Assembly: GCF_018860975.1 (NCBI RefSeq)
Contig: NZ_JAHKQI010000008.1
Coordinates: 1 to 64,000, forward strand
Reading direction: 5' to 3'
Source of the DNA: Lentibacter algarum
Lineage (GTDB): Bacteria > Pseudomonadota > Alphaproteobacteria > Rhodobacterales > Rhodobacteraceae
DNA: 64,000 bases
The position numbers and the translations under genes are program-made. This document shows, one piece after another, positions 9,601 through 17,260 of the stretch (positions within the stretch are counted from its first letter, which is position 1; every line of letters begins with the position of its first letter). Below the pieces are notes generated by a model, which ran no database searches, was not told where the DNA came from, and saw only the letters and a list, made by a program, of their open reading frames with translations.

Positions 9601-9622
9601 TGGGGAGAAGCAGAATGTCTGA
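6611..9622 (+). CDS. soxA: Sarcosine oxidase subunit alpha
   Basis: 1003 aa multidomain subunit. In order: an N-terminal 2Fe-2S-ferredoxin-like fold (VTFTFNGKTLKGFEGDTLA, about 18-36), an NAD-binding dehydrogenase domain (VVVIGGGIAGLQAAK near residue 175), and a C-terminal glycine-cleavage-T/aminomethyltransferase domain from about residue 620 that binds folate (FAGELSYEIAVP, and GTEAMHVMRAEKGFIM). The start at 6611 is preferred over an in-frame ATG 7 codons upstream because it gives the 4-bp overlap with soxD, preceded by GGAGGGAG. It overlaps soxG by 8 bp at the 3' end. Confidence 0.96.
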   Translation: MSTRLTTGGARIARNKPVTFTFNGKTLKGFEGDTLASALLANDQMLMGRSFKYHRPRGVVASGAEEPNALMNMGEGGKFEPNQRATTTELFDGLVAQSQNHWPSLEVDVGVVNNAMARFLPAGFYYKTFTFPKFAWKHVYEPIIRKSAGLGKAPTERDVDTYEHFYFFADVVVIGGGIAGLQAAKTAALSGAKVLIMEQDPAWGGRAVVDGGMLGEVPAADYVSALVAELEGMDNVTMRNRMMGAGVYDHGYVTGYERLRDHAPEMAGPRHRLWRIRAGQIITATGAIERPLSFAGNDVPGVMLAAALRDYLVMYGVSVGDRVVVVTNNDDAYRTAIAVKKAGLDVPVILDARAEGGGAIAGEARALGIRVENGKAIAKVTGGKRVKSVKICAQAGEGGVLEEIECDAVAMSGGFSPVVHLWSHCGGKLTWDEEHAMFRPDAERPPKGANGEGFVVPAGAANGVLDMGVGLADGDHAGRLAVEALGLKAADANLPAFDQAVEAPLAEVWMMPQGAGPKLRAKAWLDYQNDVKVSDVQLAAQEGYESVEHTKRYTTLGMATDQGKLSNINGLAVLSHALDKPIPATGTTTFRPPYTPISMGSIAGEARGDVFQPLRRTPMHDWHEANGAHWEPVGHWRRAYCYLQGEETPHEAVSREILATRKSLGLLDASTLGKLIVKGPDAGKFMDMMYTNMMSSLKPGKCRYGLMCSENGFLSDDGVVVRLEDESFLCHTTTGGAERIHAHMEEWLQTEWWDWEVYVTNVTEQWAQVGVVGPNSRKVLEKLGGVDVSKETLAFMEYTQGKLGAFDARIFRISFAGELSYEIAVPASQGAALWDALYEAGEEFGVTPYGTEAMHVMRAEKGFIMIGDETDGTIIPQDLGLNWAISKKKEDFLGKRAQKRAFMDNPERWQLVGLETTDGSVIPDGAYCVAEGDNANGQRNVQGRVTSTYYSPTLGKGIAMGLLHDGPNRMGEVVSFPGTDGKSYEAKVVSPVFYDPDGEKQNV

Positions 9623-10178
9623 GCTGAGAAGTGCGCTGGCTGGCGCGGTGTTTGATGGTATTGCCAAGGTTCAAGAGGCGGGCCTCTGCGGGATGATCGC
9701 ATTTCGCGGTGATCTGAGTGCAACCAAAGTCAAAAACGCGGTGACGGGTGTGACGGGTGTAGATATGCCCGGCCAACGCGGCTGCAACGTGGGCGGCGAC
9801 AACGGGCTGGCGTGGATGAGCCCTGACGAGCTCTTGATCATGGTTGAACATGACAAGGCCGAGCTGGTCTTGGAGACGCTGGCGAAGGGGCTGAAGAACC
9901 AGCATTACATGGCCGAGAATGTGTCAGATGCGCGGGCGGTGTTTACGGTGACGGGCAAGCACGCGGCGGAGGTTATCGCCAAGCTTGCGCCGGTTGATAT
10001 GAGCACATTTTCTGTGGGTGAGATACGACGCACAAGGCTTGCGCAGGTGCCAGCGGCGTTCTGGATGCATGGCGAAAACGCCTATACCGTTGTGTGCTTC
10101 CGTTCGGCGGCCGACTATATGTTCGGCATTCTGAGCATGGCTGCACAAGAGGGCAGCGAAGTTGGTGTTTTTGGATGA
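9615..10178 (+). CDS. soxG: Sarcosine oxidase subunit gamma
   Basis: 187 aa from the ATG inside the end of soxA. It resembles the T-protein-like gamma subunit: GCNVGGDNGLAWMSPDELLIM mid-N-terminal region, VFTVTGKHAAEVIAKLAP and the C-terminal CFRSAADYMFGILSMAA. It completes the heterotetramer. No purU or glyA follows, unlike some roseobacter sox loci. Confidence 0.95.
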   Translation: MSELRSALAGAVFDGIAKVQEAGLCGMIAFRGDLSATKVKNAVTGVTGVDMPGQRGCNVGGDNGLAWMSPDELLIMVEHDKAELVLETLAKGLKNQHYMAENVSDARAVFTVTGKHAAEVIAKLAPVDMSTFSVGEIRRTRLAQVPAAFWMHGENAYTVVCFRSAADYMFGILSMAAQEGSEVGVFG

Positions 10179-10239
10179 TCTCTGGCGTGAGATGAACGTC
10201 GGGCTTTTCTTAACGCTTGGTCTGTATTAACTATGCACT

Positions 10240-11019
10240 ATGCGACAGGAAAACAGCTTCAGGCGCCCCGTTGTGGGTATTATCGGCAACCAACATCTGA
10301 TCAATGATCAATATGTGATCCACGGCGGCGGGGCCATCAACAGCGAGGCTGTTTCGACAGTTGCGGGCTGTTTGCCACTGCTCGTGCCGACGGACCCGGC
10401 GCTTGTGTCAGTCGAAGAGCTTATGGCGACTTGCGACGGTTTTCTGTTTACGGGCGGACGGCCGAACGTGCACCCCGACGAATACGGTGAGGCGGAAACG
10501 CCTGCGCATGGAGAATTTGACCGCGGGCGCGACGCTGTGGCGCTGCCGCTTATTCGCGCATGTGTTGAAGTCGGGCAGCCGATTTTTGGCATTTGCCGCG
10601 GTTTTCAGGAGGTTGCGGTTGCCTTTGGCTCAAGCCTGCACCCCGAAATCCGGGAACTGGAGGGCCGCGACAACCACCGCATGCCGCCCGAGGGCACGAT
10701 GGAAGAGAAGTTCGAGCTGCGCCATATGGTCAGCTTTAGCGAGGGCGGTGTCTTTCACAAGCTGATGGGCGCGCCTGAGGTGATGACCAACACGCTGCAC
10801 GGGCAGGGGATATCGGCTGCTGGCGAGCGCGTGGTGATCGACGGCTATGCGCCAGACGGCACGCCCGAGGCGATCTATATCAAAGACGCACCGGGCTTTA
10901 CGCTTTCGGTGCAGTGGCACCCTGAGTGGAACGCCGCCAACGACCCTGTTTCAAGGCCGCTGTTCGAGGCCTTCGGGGAAGCGGCGCGCGAGTGGAGCAA
11001 AGCCAAGACCAACGCCTGA
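10240..11019 (+). CDS. Class I glutamine amidotransferase-like gamma-glutamyl hydrolase (PuuD-like, peptidase C26)
   Basis: 259 aa. The nucleophile elbow is FGICRGFQE (Cys near residue 115) and the His/Glu pair is in VQWHPEWNA near the C-terminus. The GGRPNVHPDEYG segment matches PuuD-type enzymes that hydrolyse gamma-glutamyl-GABA or similar gamma-glutamyl amides. A glutaminase subunit of an unknown synthase is less likely, as no partner is adjacent. It stands alone, 61 bp after soxG and convergent with kynA. Confidence 0.82.
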   Translation: MRQENSFRRPVVGIIGNQHLINDQYVIHGGGAINSEAVSTVAGCLPLLVPTDPALVSVEELMATCDGFLFTGGRPNVHPDEYGEAETPAHGEFDRGRDAVALPLIRACVEVGQPIFGICRGFQEVAVAFGSSLHPEIRELEGRDNHRMPPEGTMEEKFELRHMVSFSEGGVFHKLMGAPEVMTNTLHGQGISAAGERVVIDGYAPDGTPEAIYIKDAPGFTLSVQWHPEWNAANDPVSRPLFEAFGEAAREWSKAKTNA

Positions 11020-11034
11020 GTTGCGGCGTTGGAT

Positions 11035-11064
11035 TTGAGTATTTACACCAAAAGGAAAGCCTGA
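11035..11064 (+). repeat. Dispersed intergenic element, copy 1
   Basis: TTGAGTATTTACACCAAAAG followed by GAAAGCCTGA closes the gap between the converging hydrolase gene and kynA. A related copy lies reversed at 47034-47062; both share the core TATTT-(A)CACCAA and a purine-rich AAAGGC-like end. From memory, similar sequences are common after genes in Rhodobacteraceae. Confidence 0.5.
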
Positions 11065-11078
11065 GCTGGTTTTTTGCT

Positions 11079-11912
11079 TTAGAGCGAGGTGCGCAGGTGC
11101 CAGAGCTCGGGGAAGAGCTCGACCTCTAGCATTTTGCGCAGGTAGCTGACGCCACCGGTGCCGCCTGTGCCACGTTTGAAGCCGATGATGCGCTCGACTG
11201 TGGTGACGTGATTGAAGCGCCAGCGGCGGAAGTAGTCTTCAAAATCAACCAGCTTCTCGGCCAGTTCATAGAGTTGCCAGTGCGCCTCGGGGGCTTGATA
11301 GACTTTTGTCCAAGCCTCGGTGACGGGTTCGGATGCGCTGTAGTTTGAGCGCAGATCGCGGTTGAGCACTGTCTCGGGCAGGGCGAAGGTTTTGTTGAGC
11401 ATGCTGAGCGCCACGTCATAGAGCGAGGGCTGGGCGAGCTCGGCCTCAAGTAGCTCTAGCACTTCGGGCTTATGTTCGTGGGGTTTGAGCATGGCTGCGT
11501 TGCGGTTGCCGAGGATGAACTCGATGAGGCGATACTGGTGCGACTGAAAGCCGGAGCTTTGACCAAGGTCGTTGCGAAAGCGGGTGTAATCAGAGGGCGT
11601 CATAGTGCGCAATACGTCCCATGCGCTGTTAAGCTGCTCAAAGATGCGCGCCACGCGGGCGAGCATTTTGAAGCCATGCGAGAGGTTACCTGTCAGCATG
11701 GCCTCGCGGGCGGCGTAGAGCTCGTGGAGGGCGAGTTTCATCCAGAGTTCGGAGGTTTGGTGCTGAATGATGAACAGCATTTCGTCGTGGGCATCGGAGC
11801 GGGGTTCTTGCGCGTCGAGCACTTTGGAGAGTTGCAGGTAGTCGCCGTAAGACATGCGGTCTTTGAAGGACATTTGGGCGCCGTCATTGGCGGGGTTGTA
11901 TGCGTCGGACAT
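11079..11912 (-). CDS. kynA: Tryptophan 2,3-dioxygenase
   Basis: Haem enzyme that opens the indole ring of L-tryptophan to N-formylkynurenine, the first step of the kynurenine pathway. Visible: [16 protein letters not shown], the substrate-site segment [14 protein letters not shown] (about 48-61), [18 protein letters not shown], and the haem-ligand region [16 protein letters not shown] followed by [13 protein letters not shown]. 277 aa is the normal bacterial size. No kynB or kynU is adjacent, and the gene seems to be monocistronic. Confidence 0.96.
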   Translation of the reverse strand: MSDAYNPANDGAQMSFKDRMSYGDYLQLSKVLDAQEPRSDAHDEMLFIIQHQTSELWMKLALHELYAAREAMLTGNLSHGFKMLARVARIFEQLNSAWDVLRTMTPSDYTRFRNDLGQSSGFQSHQYRLIEFILGNRNAAMLKPHEHKPEVLELLEAELAQPSLYDVALSMLNKTFALPETVLNRDLRSNYSASEPVTEAWTKVYQAPEAHWQLYELAEKLVDFEDYFRRWRFNHVTTVERIIGFKRGTGGTGGVSYLRKMLEVELFPELWHLRTSL

Positions 11913-12090
11913 GGAGTAAATCCTTGAATGAGTTGGGAAAAGGGCGGCGGGCGCGCTTTAACCGTTCAGGCAGGACGTCATAGACAGGCGGCGCCATGTG
12001 GCGATCCAACCTGCGGGGCGGCGCTCGGGAAGAGCGCTTTGGGTGTTGGCAAATGTCATGCCGTCAGCATGTGCTGTGAGGCGGGCAATG

Positions 12091-12444
12091 TCAAAGCCCG
12101 AGTTCGGCGCGCAGCTTTTTGGTGAGCTTTGAGACGGCCATATCGTAGCTCAGCTTGATGTGATTTTGCAGCTCGTCGTCAGAGAGGCCTCCGTCGCGGT
12201 ATTGCTGGAGCCATTTCATCCTGCGTGAGGCAAGGTAGGGGGCGGGGCGGATGCCGGGCATCTCTTGCAAGACTTCATAAGCGATGTCCGAGCACTTGAA
12301 AGTGAAAGCGTCTTGCCCGTCATTCCAACCGCAGATGGCGAAGAGCTTGCCGCCGACCTTCCACACATCAGCGTTGCCCCATTGCACGACATGGGTTGCT
12401 TGCGGGAGGGTGGCGCAGAAGGCGTTGTAACTGTCGCGGTTCAT
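12091..12444 (-). CDS. MmcQ/YjbR-family protein
   Basis: 117 aa protein of the YjbR fold (double-wing, CyaY-like). Visible: an N-terminal helix NAFCATLPQATHVVQWG, the strand VWKVGGKLFAICGW, and the C-terminal IKLSYDMAVSKLTKKLRAELG that closes most YjbR proteins. DNA binding has been suggested for the family; the role here is unknown. It is transcribed away from the MBL-fold gene, sharing the 125-bp gap at 12445-12569. Confidence 0.85.
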   Translation of the reverse strand: MNRDSYNAFCATLPQATHVVQWGNADVWKVGGKLFAICGWNDGQDAFTFKCSDIAYEVLQEMPGIRPAPYLASRRMKWLQQYRDGGLSDDELQNHIKLSYDMAVSKLTKKLRAELGL

Positions 12445-12520
12445 GTTTTGCCTTTTTGGAGTTGGTTGAGCTTGCCGCGGGGCTCAGGGCATTGCAAGTT
12501 GTGGCGTGGCTTTGCGATAG

Positions 12521-12540
12521 ACATTCATGAGCGTGAATGT
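12521..12540. promoter_or_regulatory. Palindrome of ATTC-N8-GAAT type, candidate ArsR-family (SqrR/BigR-like) operator
   Basis: ACATTCA at 12521-12527 and TGAATGT at 12534-12540 form a perfect 7-bp inverted repeat spaced by 6. The inner bases read ATTC (12523-12526), 8 bp, GAAT (12535-12538). As I recall it, this is the recognition pattern of the persulfide-responsive repressors SqrR/BigR. It lies 29 bp before the ATG of the MBL-fold gene, where a repressor would block initiation. No regulator gene is next to it. Confidence 0.5.
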
Positions 12541-12569
12541 GATATTTGTTCAAATCCAGGGAGGACGTT

Positions 12570-13520
12570 ATGCGCCATTTTATGTCGATCGTTGTAGGTT
12601 TTGCCTTTGCGGGGGCGGCTTTTGCCAGTGAGGATATTGCCGATCAGTATCCGCAGTCGGAGCTTTACTCAAAGCCTGTCGAGGTGATCCCGCATGTGTT
12701 TTCTGCGATCGGGGCGACGGCGCCACCGACTTACGAGAACTCGGGACACAACAACAACCTGAGTTTTGTTGTCACCGATGCAGGCGTTGTTGTGGTGAAC
12801 GGCGGCGCTTCGGCGCGGCTTGCCAAGGCGTTGCATGACGAGATCAAGACCGTGACAGACCAACCTGTGAAGCTTGTGATCAACGAGAACGGGCAGGGGC
12901 ATGCGTTTTTGGGCAACTCCTACTGGGCGGCTTTGGGCGTGGACATTCTTGCGCATGAGGATGCGATTGAAGAGGGGCACGAGCGCGGTTTTGACATTCT
13001 TGAAGGGATGAAGCGCTACAACCGTGACAAGGCGGAGGGCACTGAAGTTGCTGTTGCCAACCTGAGTTTTAGCGAGCGTTACGACTATGAACTCGGCGGT
13101 GTGAAGTTTGAGATTCTGCACCTTGGGCCTGCACACGGGCCGGGCGATACGCAGGTTTGGATTCCGCAGTGGAGCATGATGATCGCGGGGGATATCGCCT
13201 TTCACGAGCGGATGCTGCCGATCTTTGCGGACACATGCACGAGCTGCTGGGTGCAAACATGGGAAGAGAAGTTCGAGCCGATGCAGCCGACTTATGTGAT
13301 ACCCGGGCATGGGCATCCGACCAATTTGGCGCAGGTGAAGCGCTATACGTATGACTATCTGCGTGATCTGAGAGAGAAGATCGGAGCGCATATCGAAGAG
13401 GGCGGTGACCTTGCGGGTGCTTATTATGTTGATCAGGCTGCGTGGGCGCATCTGGATACGTTTGAAGAGCTGGCGACCAAAAATGCGGGGCGCGTGTTTG
13501 AAGAGATGGAGTGGGAATGA
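12570..13520 (+). CDS. Secreted metallo-beta-lactamase-fold protein with degenerate first metal motif
   Basis: 316 aa from the ATG preceded by AGGGAGG. A signal peptide is visible (hydrophobic VVGFAFAGAAFA, cleavage near AFA-SED at 19/20). The MBL fold is recognisable, but the usual HxHxDH motif reads NENGQGHA at residues 105-112: both histidines and the final His are lost. The later ligands are kept: H189 (GPAHGPGD), D208 (AGDIAF) and H247 (PGHGHP). C223 and C226 form a CTSC pair. So either one metal site remains or binding has been re-made around H111. Its stop overlaps the next start (ATGA). Alternative: a SoxH-like or quinoprotein-associated hydrolase. Confidence 0.75.
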   Translation: MRHFMSIVVGFAFAGAAFASEDIADQYPQSELYSKPVEVIPHVFSAIGATAPPTYENSGHNNNLSFVVTDAGVVVVNGGASARLAKALHDEIKTVTDQPVKLVINENGQGHAFLGNSYWAALGVDILAHEDAIEEGHERGFDILEGMKRYNRDKAEGTEVAVANLSFSERYDYELGGVKFEILHLGPAHGPGDTQVWIPQWSMMIAGDIAFHERMLPIFADTCTSCWVQTWEEKFEPMQPTYVIPGHGHPTNLAQVKRYTYDYLRDLREKIGAHIEEGGDLAGAYYVDQAAWAHLDTFEELATKNAGRVFEEMEWE

Positions 13521-13960
13521 AGGCCTGGCTTGATATCCCGCCTGCATGGCTCCTGCTGTTTTTGGGGCTGAGCTGGTTACAAGCGACGCTGTTGCCGGTT
13601 GGGCCGGTGCTGTTGACGCAGCCGTTCGGCTTTGGGCTTATCTTCACAGGTTTGCTGGCGATGGTGGCCGCTGTTTGGGAAATGCGTCGGCACAAAACGA
13701 CTGTGATTCCACGGCGCAAGCCCCGCAACATCGTAACCGGCGGTGTGTTCACGCTTAGCCGCAACCCTATCTACCTTGGTGATGCATTGGTGCTTGCCGG
13801 AGCCAGCCTTTATTGGGGGGCCTTGCCTTCTCTGGTTTTAGTTCCTGTGTTTATGTGGTTAATAAACTGGCGGTTCATCGAAGAAGAGGAAGCCAGTTTG
13901 CGGGCTGCTTTTGCGGACGAGTTTGCTGCCTACGAAAAAGAAACGCGACGTTGGCTTTGA
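13517..13960 (+). CDS. Isoprenylcysteine carboxyl methyltransferase-like membrane protein (PEMT/ICMT fold)
   Basis: 147 aa with about four TM segments. The C-terminal half has the family pattern GGVFTLSRNPIYLGDALVLAG (residues 74-94) and FIEEEEASLRAAFADEFAAY (about 121-140), which bind S-adenosylmethionine and lipid in phospholipid or isoprenylcysteine methyltransferases. The bacterial substrate is unknown. Translation is coupled to the MBL-fold gene by an ATGA overlap; a GTG two codons upstream is possible but less likely. Confidence 0.8.
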   Translation: MKAWLDIPPAWLLLFLGLSWLQATLLPVGPVLLTQPFGFGLIFTGLLAMVAAVWEMRRHKTTVIPRRKPRNIVTGGVFTLSRNPIYLGDALVLAGASLYWGALPSLVLVPVFMWLINWRFIEEEEASLRAAFADEFAAYEKETRRWL

Positions 13961-14084
13961 CAAGTATGCCGCGATGCGACATCAAGCTGCGACGAATTTA
14001 TTGAAAAGACTGACCGAGGCCGCGCGCAAGATTGTTTCTCGGTGAGTTTGGTTGGACAGAAGAATACCTGAAGGGGACAGATAC

Positions 14085-15656
14085 GTGATTATTGGAACGC
14101 CCAAAGAAGTCTTTGAGGGAGAGGCGCGTGTCGCCATGACCCCGGACTCTGCCTTACAGCTGCAAAAGCTGGGCTATGAGTGCATGATCGAATCCGGCGC
14201 TGGCAAGGGTGCTGGCTACTCGGATGCTGACTATAAGGCGGCGGGCGTGACGGTAAAGAAAACCGCCAACGCGCTTTGGAAAGATGCTGAGATCATTGCT
14301 AAGGTGCGCCAGCCGGAAGCCGAGGAGCTCAAGCATCTCAAGTCTGGTAAGACGTTGATTTCGTTCTTTAACCCTGCGGCGAATGATGCGGGTATGAAAG
14401 CGGCGAAAGCCAAGGGCGCCAATGTGATCGCGATGGAAATGGTGCCACGCATTTCACGCGCTCAGAAGATGGATGCGCTGAGCTCGATGGCCAATATCGC
14501 GGGCTACCGCGCGGTTATCGAGGCTGGTAACAACTTTGGTCGCTTCTTTACCGGGCAGATCACCGCAGCGGGCAAGGTGCCTCCGGCGAAGGTTCTGGTT
14601 GTCGGGGCGGGCGTTGCTGGCCTTGCAGCGATTGGCACGTCGACATCGCTTGGTGCGGTGACGCTGGCGTTTGATGTGCGGCCTGAAGTTGCCGAGCAAG
14701 TCGAATCGATGGGCGCCGAGTTTGTTTACCTCGACTTTGAGGAAGAGCAGCAAGACGGCGCGGCGACGGGCGGTTATGCGGCGGTTTCTTCTCCTGAGTT
14801 CCGCGAGGCGCAGCTTGCCAAGTTTCGTGAGCTGGCTCCTGAAGTTGATATCGTGATCACCACGGCACTGATCCCCAACCGTGAAGCGCCCGAGCTTTGG
14901 ACGCCTGACATGGTTGCGGCAATGAAGCCGGGTTCGGTGATCATCGACCTTGCAGCGGAGAAGGGCGGCAACTGTAAGCTGACGGTCATGGACGAGAAGA
15001 TCGTTACTGACAACGGCGTGACGATTGTTGGCTACACCGACTTCCCGAGCCGGATGGCGACGCAGGCCTCAAACCTTTACGCGACCAACATCCGCCACAT
15101 GATGACCGATCTGACGCCTGAAAAAGACGGCCAGATCAACCATGACATGGAAGATGACGTGATCCGTGGTGCGACTGTGGCTTACGCAGGTGAGATCACC
15201 TTCCCGCCGCCGCCACCGAAGATTGCAGCGATTGCAGCCCAGCCAAAGGCCGAGGTTGTTGAACTGACAGCGGAAGAAAAGCGCGCAGCCGAGGTTGCTG
15301 CGTTCAAGGCGCAGACCAAGCAGCAGGTGACTTTGCTCACGGTTGGCGCGGCGCTTTTGCTTGGTGTGGGGCTTGTTGCTCCGGCGAGCTTCATGCAGCA
15401 CTTTATTGTGTTTGTTCTGGCGGTTTTCGTTGGCTTCCAAGTGATCTGGGGCGTGGCGCACAGCCTGCATACGCCGCTTATGGCGGTGACCAACGCGATC
15501 AGCTCGATCATCATTCTCGGCGCACTTATGCAGATCGGCTCGGGTTCGTTCCTTGTCATCCTGCTGGCGGCTGTCTCGGTCTTTATGACAGGGATCAACA
15601 TTTTTGGCGGCTTTTTGGTAACACGGCGAATGCTCGCCATGTTCCAGAAGTCTTAA
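14085..15656 (+). CDS. pntA: NAD(P) transhydrogenase subunit alpha
   Basis: 523 aa fused alpha subunit of the proton-pumping transhydrogenase that makes NADPH from NADH using the proton gradient. Domain I has the NAD fingerprint VVGAGVAGLAAIG (about 178-190) and the RQPEAEEL and MATQASNLYATNI segments; the last 130 residues carry four TM helices. Unlike Rhodospirillum, domain I and the TM part are one polypeptide. Start: GTG 14085, giving an N-terminus like the family (VIIGTPKE) with AAGGGG at 14071-14076; a TTG 11 codons upstream is poorer. pntB follows after 12 bp. Confidence 0.95.
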   Translation: MIIGTPKEVFEGEARVAMTPDSALQLQKLGYECMIESGAGKGAGYSDADYKAAGVTVKKTANALWKDAEIIAKVRQPEAEELKHLKSGKTLISFFNPAANDAGMKAAKAKGANVIAMEMVPRISRAQKMDALSSMANIAGYRAVIEAGNNFGRFFTGQITAAGKVPPAKVLVVGAGVAGLAAIGTSTSLGAVTLAFDVRPEVAEQVESMGAEFVYLDFEEEQQDGAATGGYAAVSSPEFREAQLAKFRELAPEVDIVITTALIPNREAPELWTPDMVAAMKPGSVIIDLAAEKGGNCKLTVMDEKIVTDNGVTIVGYTDFPSRMATQASNLYATNIRHMMTDLTPEKDGQINHDMEDDVIRGATVAYAGEITFPPPPPKIAAIAAQPKAEVVELTAEEKRAAEVAAFKAQTKQQVTLLTVGAALLLGVGLVAPASFMQHFIVFVLAVFVGFQVIWGVAHSLHTPLMAVTNAISSIIILGALMQIGSGSFLVILLAAVSVFMTGINIFGGFLVTRRMLAMFQKS

Positions 15657-15668
15657 GGGGGGCTGATC

Positions 15669-17111
15669 ATGGAATTCGGTTTCACAACAGCGGCTTATGT
15701 CGTTTCAGCTATTCTCTTCATTCTTTCGCTTGGCGGTTTGTCAGGGCAGGAAAGCGCCAAGCGCGCGGTCTGGTATGGCATCGCGGGCATGGCTTTGGCC
15801 GTGGCGGCAACGCTCGTCGGCCCCGGCGCTGGCTATTGGCTTTTGTCACTGATGATGATCGCGGCAGGCGGGGCCATTGGCTACCAACTGGCCACTAAGG
15901 TGCAGATGACGCAGATGCCCGAGCTTGTCGCAGCGATGCACTCGCTGGTTGGCTTGGCGGCTGTGTTTGTTGGTTTTATCGCGCATTTTGAAATGGTGCG
16001 TGTCGCTGATCTGATGGTTGCCAACGATGTTGCCCTGTCAGAGCTGGGGACTTTCGCAGCGCTTATCGCCAAGAAAACTGTCGTTGAGCTCAACATTCTT
16101 CGGGTTGAATTATTTCTCGGTATCTTCATCGGTGCTGTGACATTTACCGGCTCGGTGATTGCCTATGGTAAGCTCGCAGGCAAGGTTGACTCGGCTGCGA
16201 CGAAGCTACCGGGCGGGCATATGCTTAACGCTGGTGCGGGGGGGCTCTCCTTGATCTGCCTGATCTGGTATTTCAACACTGGTGGTTTCCTGCCGTTGTT
16301 CATCATGACGCTGGCGGCATTGTTCATTGGCTACCATTTGATCATGGGCATCGGCGGCGCTGACATGCCTGTTGTTGTGTCGATGCTCAACAGCTACTCT
16401 GGCTGGGCGGCTGCGGCGATTGGCTTTAGCCTTGGCAATGACCTTCTGATCGTGGTCGGCGCGCTGGTTGGCTCGTCTGGTGCGATCCTCAGTTACATCA
16501 TGTGTAAGGCGATGAACCGCTCGTTTGTGAGCGTTATTCTGGGCGGCTTTGGCGGCACGTCTGGCCCACAGATGGAAGTTGAGGGCGAGCAGATCGCGAT
16601 TGAGGCTGACGGTGTTGCCGCGGCTTTGAACGAAGCTGACAGCGTCATCATCATCCCGGGTTACGGCATGGCCGTGGCTCAGGCACAGCAAAATGTGGCC
16701 GAGCTTACGCGGCGTTTGCGCGCCAAGGGCAAGAATGTGCGCTTCGCTATTCACCCTGTTGCAGGGCGTTTGCCGGGGCACATGAACGTGCTGCTTGCCG
16801 AGGCGAAAGTGCCTTATGACATCGTGATGGAGATGGACGAGATCAACGAGGATTTCCCTGAGACTGATGTTGCGATTGTTATTGGCTCAAACGACATCGT
16901 GAACCCTGCGGCGCAGGAAGACCCGAACAGCCCGATTGCTGGTATGCCGGTGCTTGAGTGCTGGAAGGCCAAGCAGGTGTTTGTCTCCAAGCGCGGGCAG
17001 GGCACCGGATACTCAGGTATCGAGAACCCGCTGTTCTTCAAAGAGAATACGCGGATGTTTTACGGTGATGCGAAAGCTTCGCTTGATAAGCTGCTGGGCA
17101 TGATCGACTAG
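15669..17111 (+). CDS. pntB: NAD(P) transhydrogenase subunit beta
   Basis: 480 aa. The N-terminal half has about nine TM helices forming the proton channel; the C-terminal NADP(H)-binding domain III begins near residue 300 with [15 protein letters not shown], then [20 protein letters not shown] and the [18 protein letters not shown] loop. Every family landmark is present. Preceded by AAGGGGGG and followed by a strong terminator. Confidence 0.97.
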   Translation: MEFGFTTAAYVVSAILFILSLGGLSGQESAKRAVWYGIAGMALAVAATLVGPGAGYWLLSLMMIAAGGAIGYQLATKVQMTQMPELVAAMHSLVGLAAVFVGFIAHFEMVRVADLMVANDVALSELGTFAALIAKKTVVELNILRVELFLGIFIGAVTFTGSVIAYGKLAGKVDSAATKLPGGHMLNAGAGGLSLICLIWYFNTGGFLPLFIMTLAALFIGYHLIMGIGGADMPVVVSMLNSYSGWAAAAIGFSLGNDLLIVVGALVGSSGAILSYIMCKAMNRSFVSVILGGFGGTSGPQMEVEGEQIAIEADGVAAALNEADSVIIIPGYGMAVAQAQQNVAELTRRLRAKGKNVRFAIHPVAGRLPGHMNVLLAEAKVPYDIVMEMDEINEDFPETDVAIVIGSNDIVNPAAQEDPNSPIAGMPVLECWKAKQVFVSKRGQGTGYSGIENPLFFKENTRMFYGDAKASLDKLLGMID

Positions 17112-17132
17112 CTTGCTGGTTTTTGTGGTAGA

Positions 17133-17163
17133 GAGGGGCGCTCCGGTTGGGGCGCCCTTTTCT
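17133..17163 (+). terminator. Rho-independent terminator of pntAB
   Basis: GGGCGCTCC (17136-17144) pairs with GGGGCGCCC (17149-17157) around the loop GGTT, with one T-G wobble, and is followed by TTTTCT. It starts about 22 bp after the pntB stop. Confidence 0.9.
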
Positions 17164-17260
17164 GTATACAAGTGTATTCTGCCAAATATTTGATTTTGCG
17201 ACAAAGAGCGCATTTACTTGTGGGCGCGCTTCGATAGGTTCACAGGCAAAGGAGTGCGAT

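Noticed and set aside
11928-12125. 65-aa plus-strand frame between kynA and the YjbR gene
   Set aside because: Short, Cys/Gly-rich by composition, no ribosome site; nothing else is visible in this 178-bp gap.
17163-17170. TGTATACA palindrome right after the pntB terminator
   Set aside because: Resembles part of a GntR-type site, but only 8 bp and with no second half at the right distance; likely chance.
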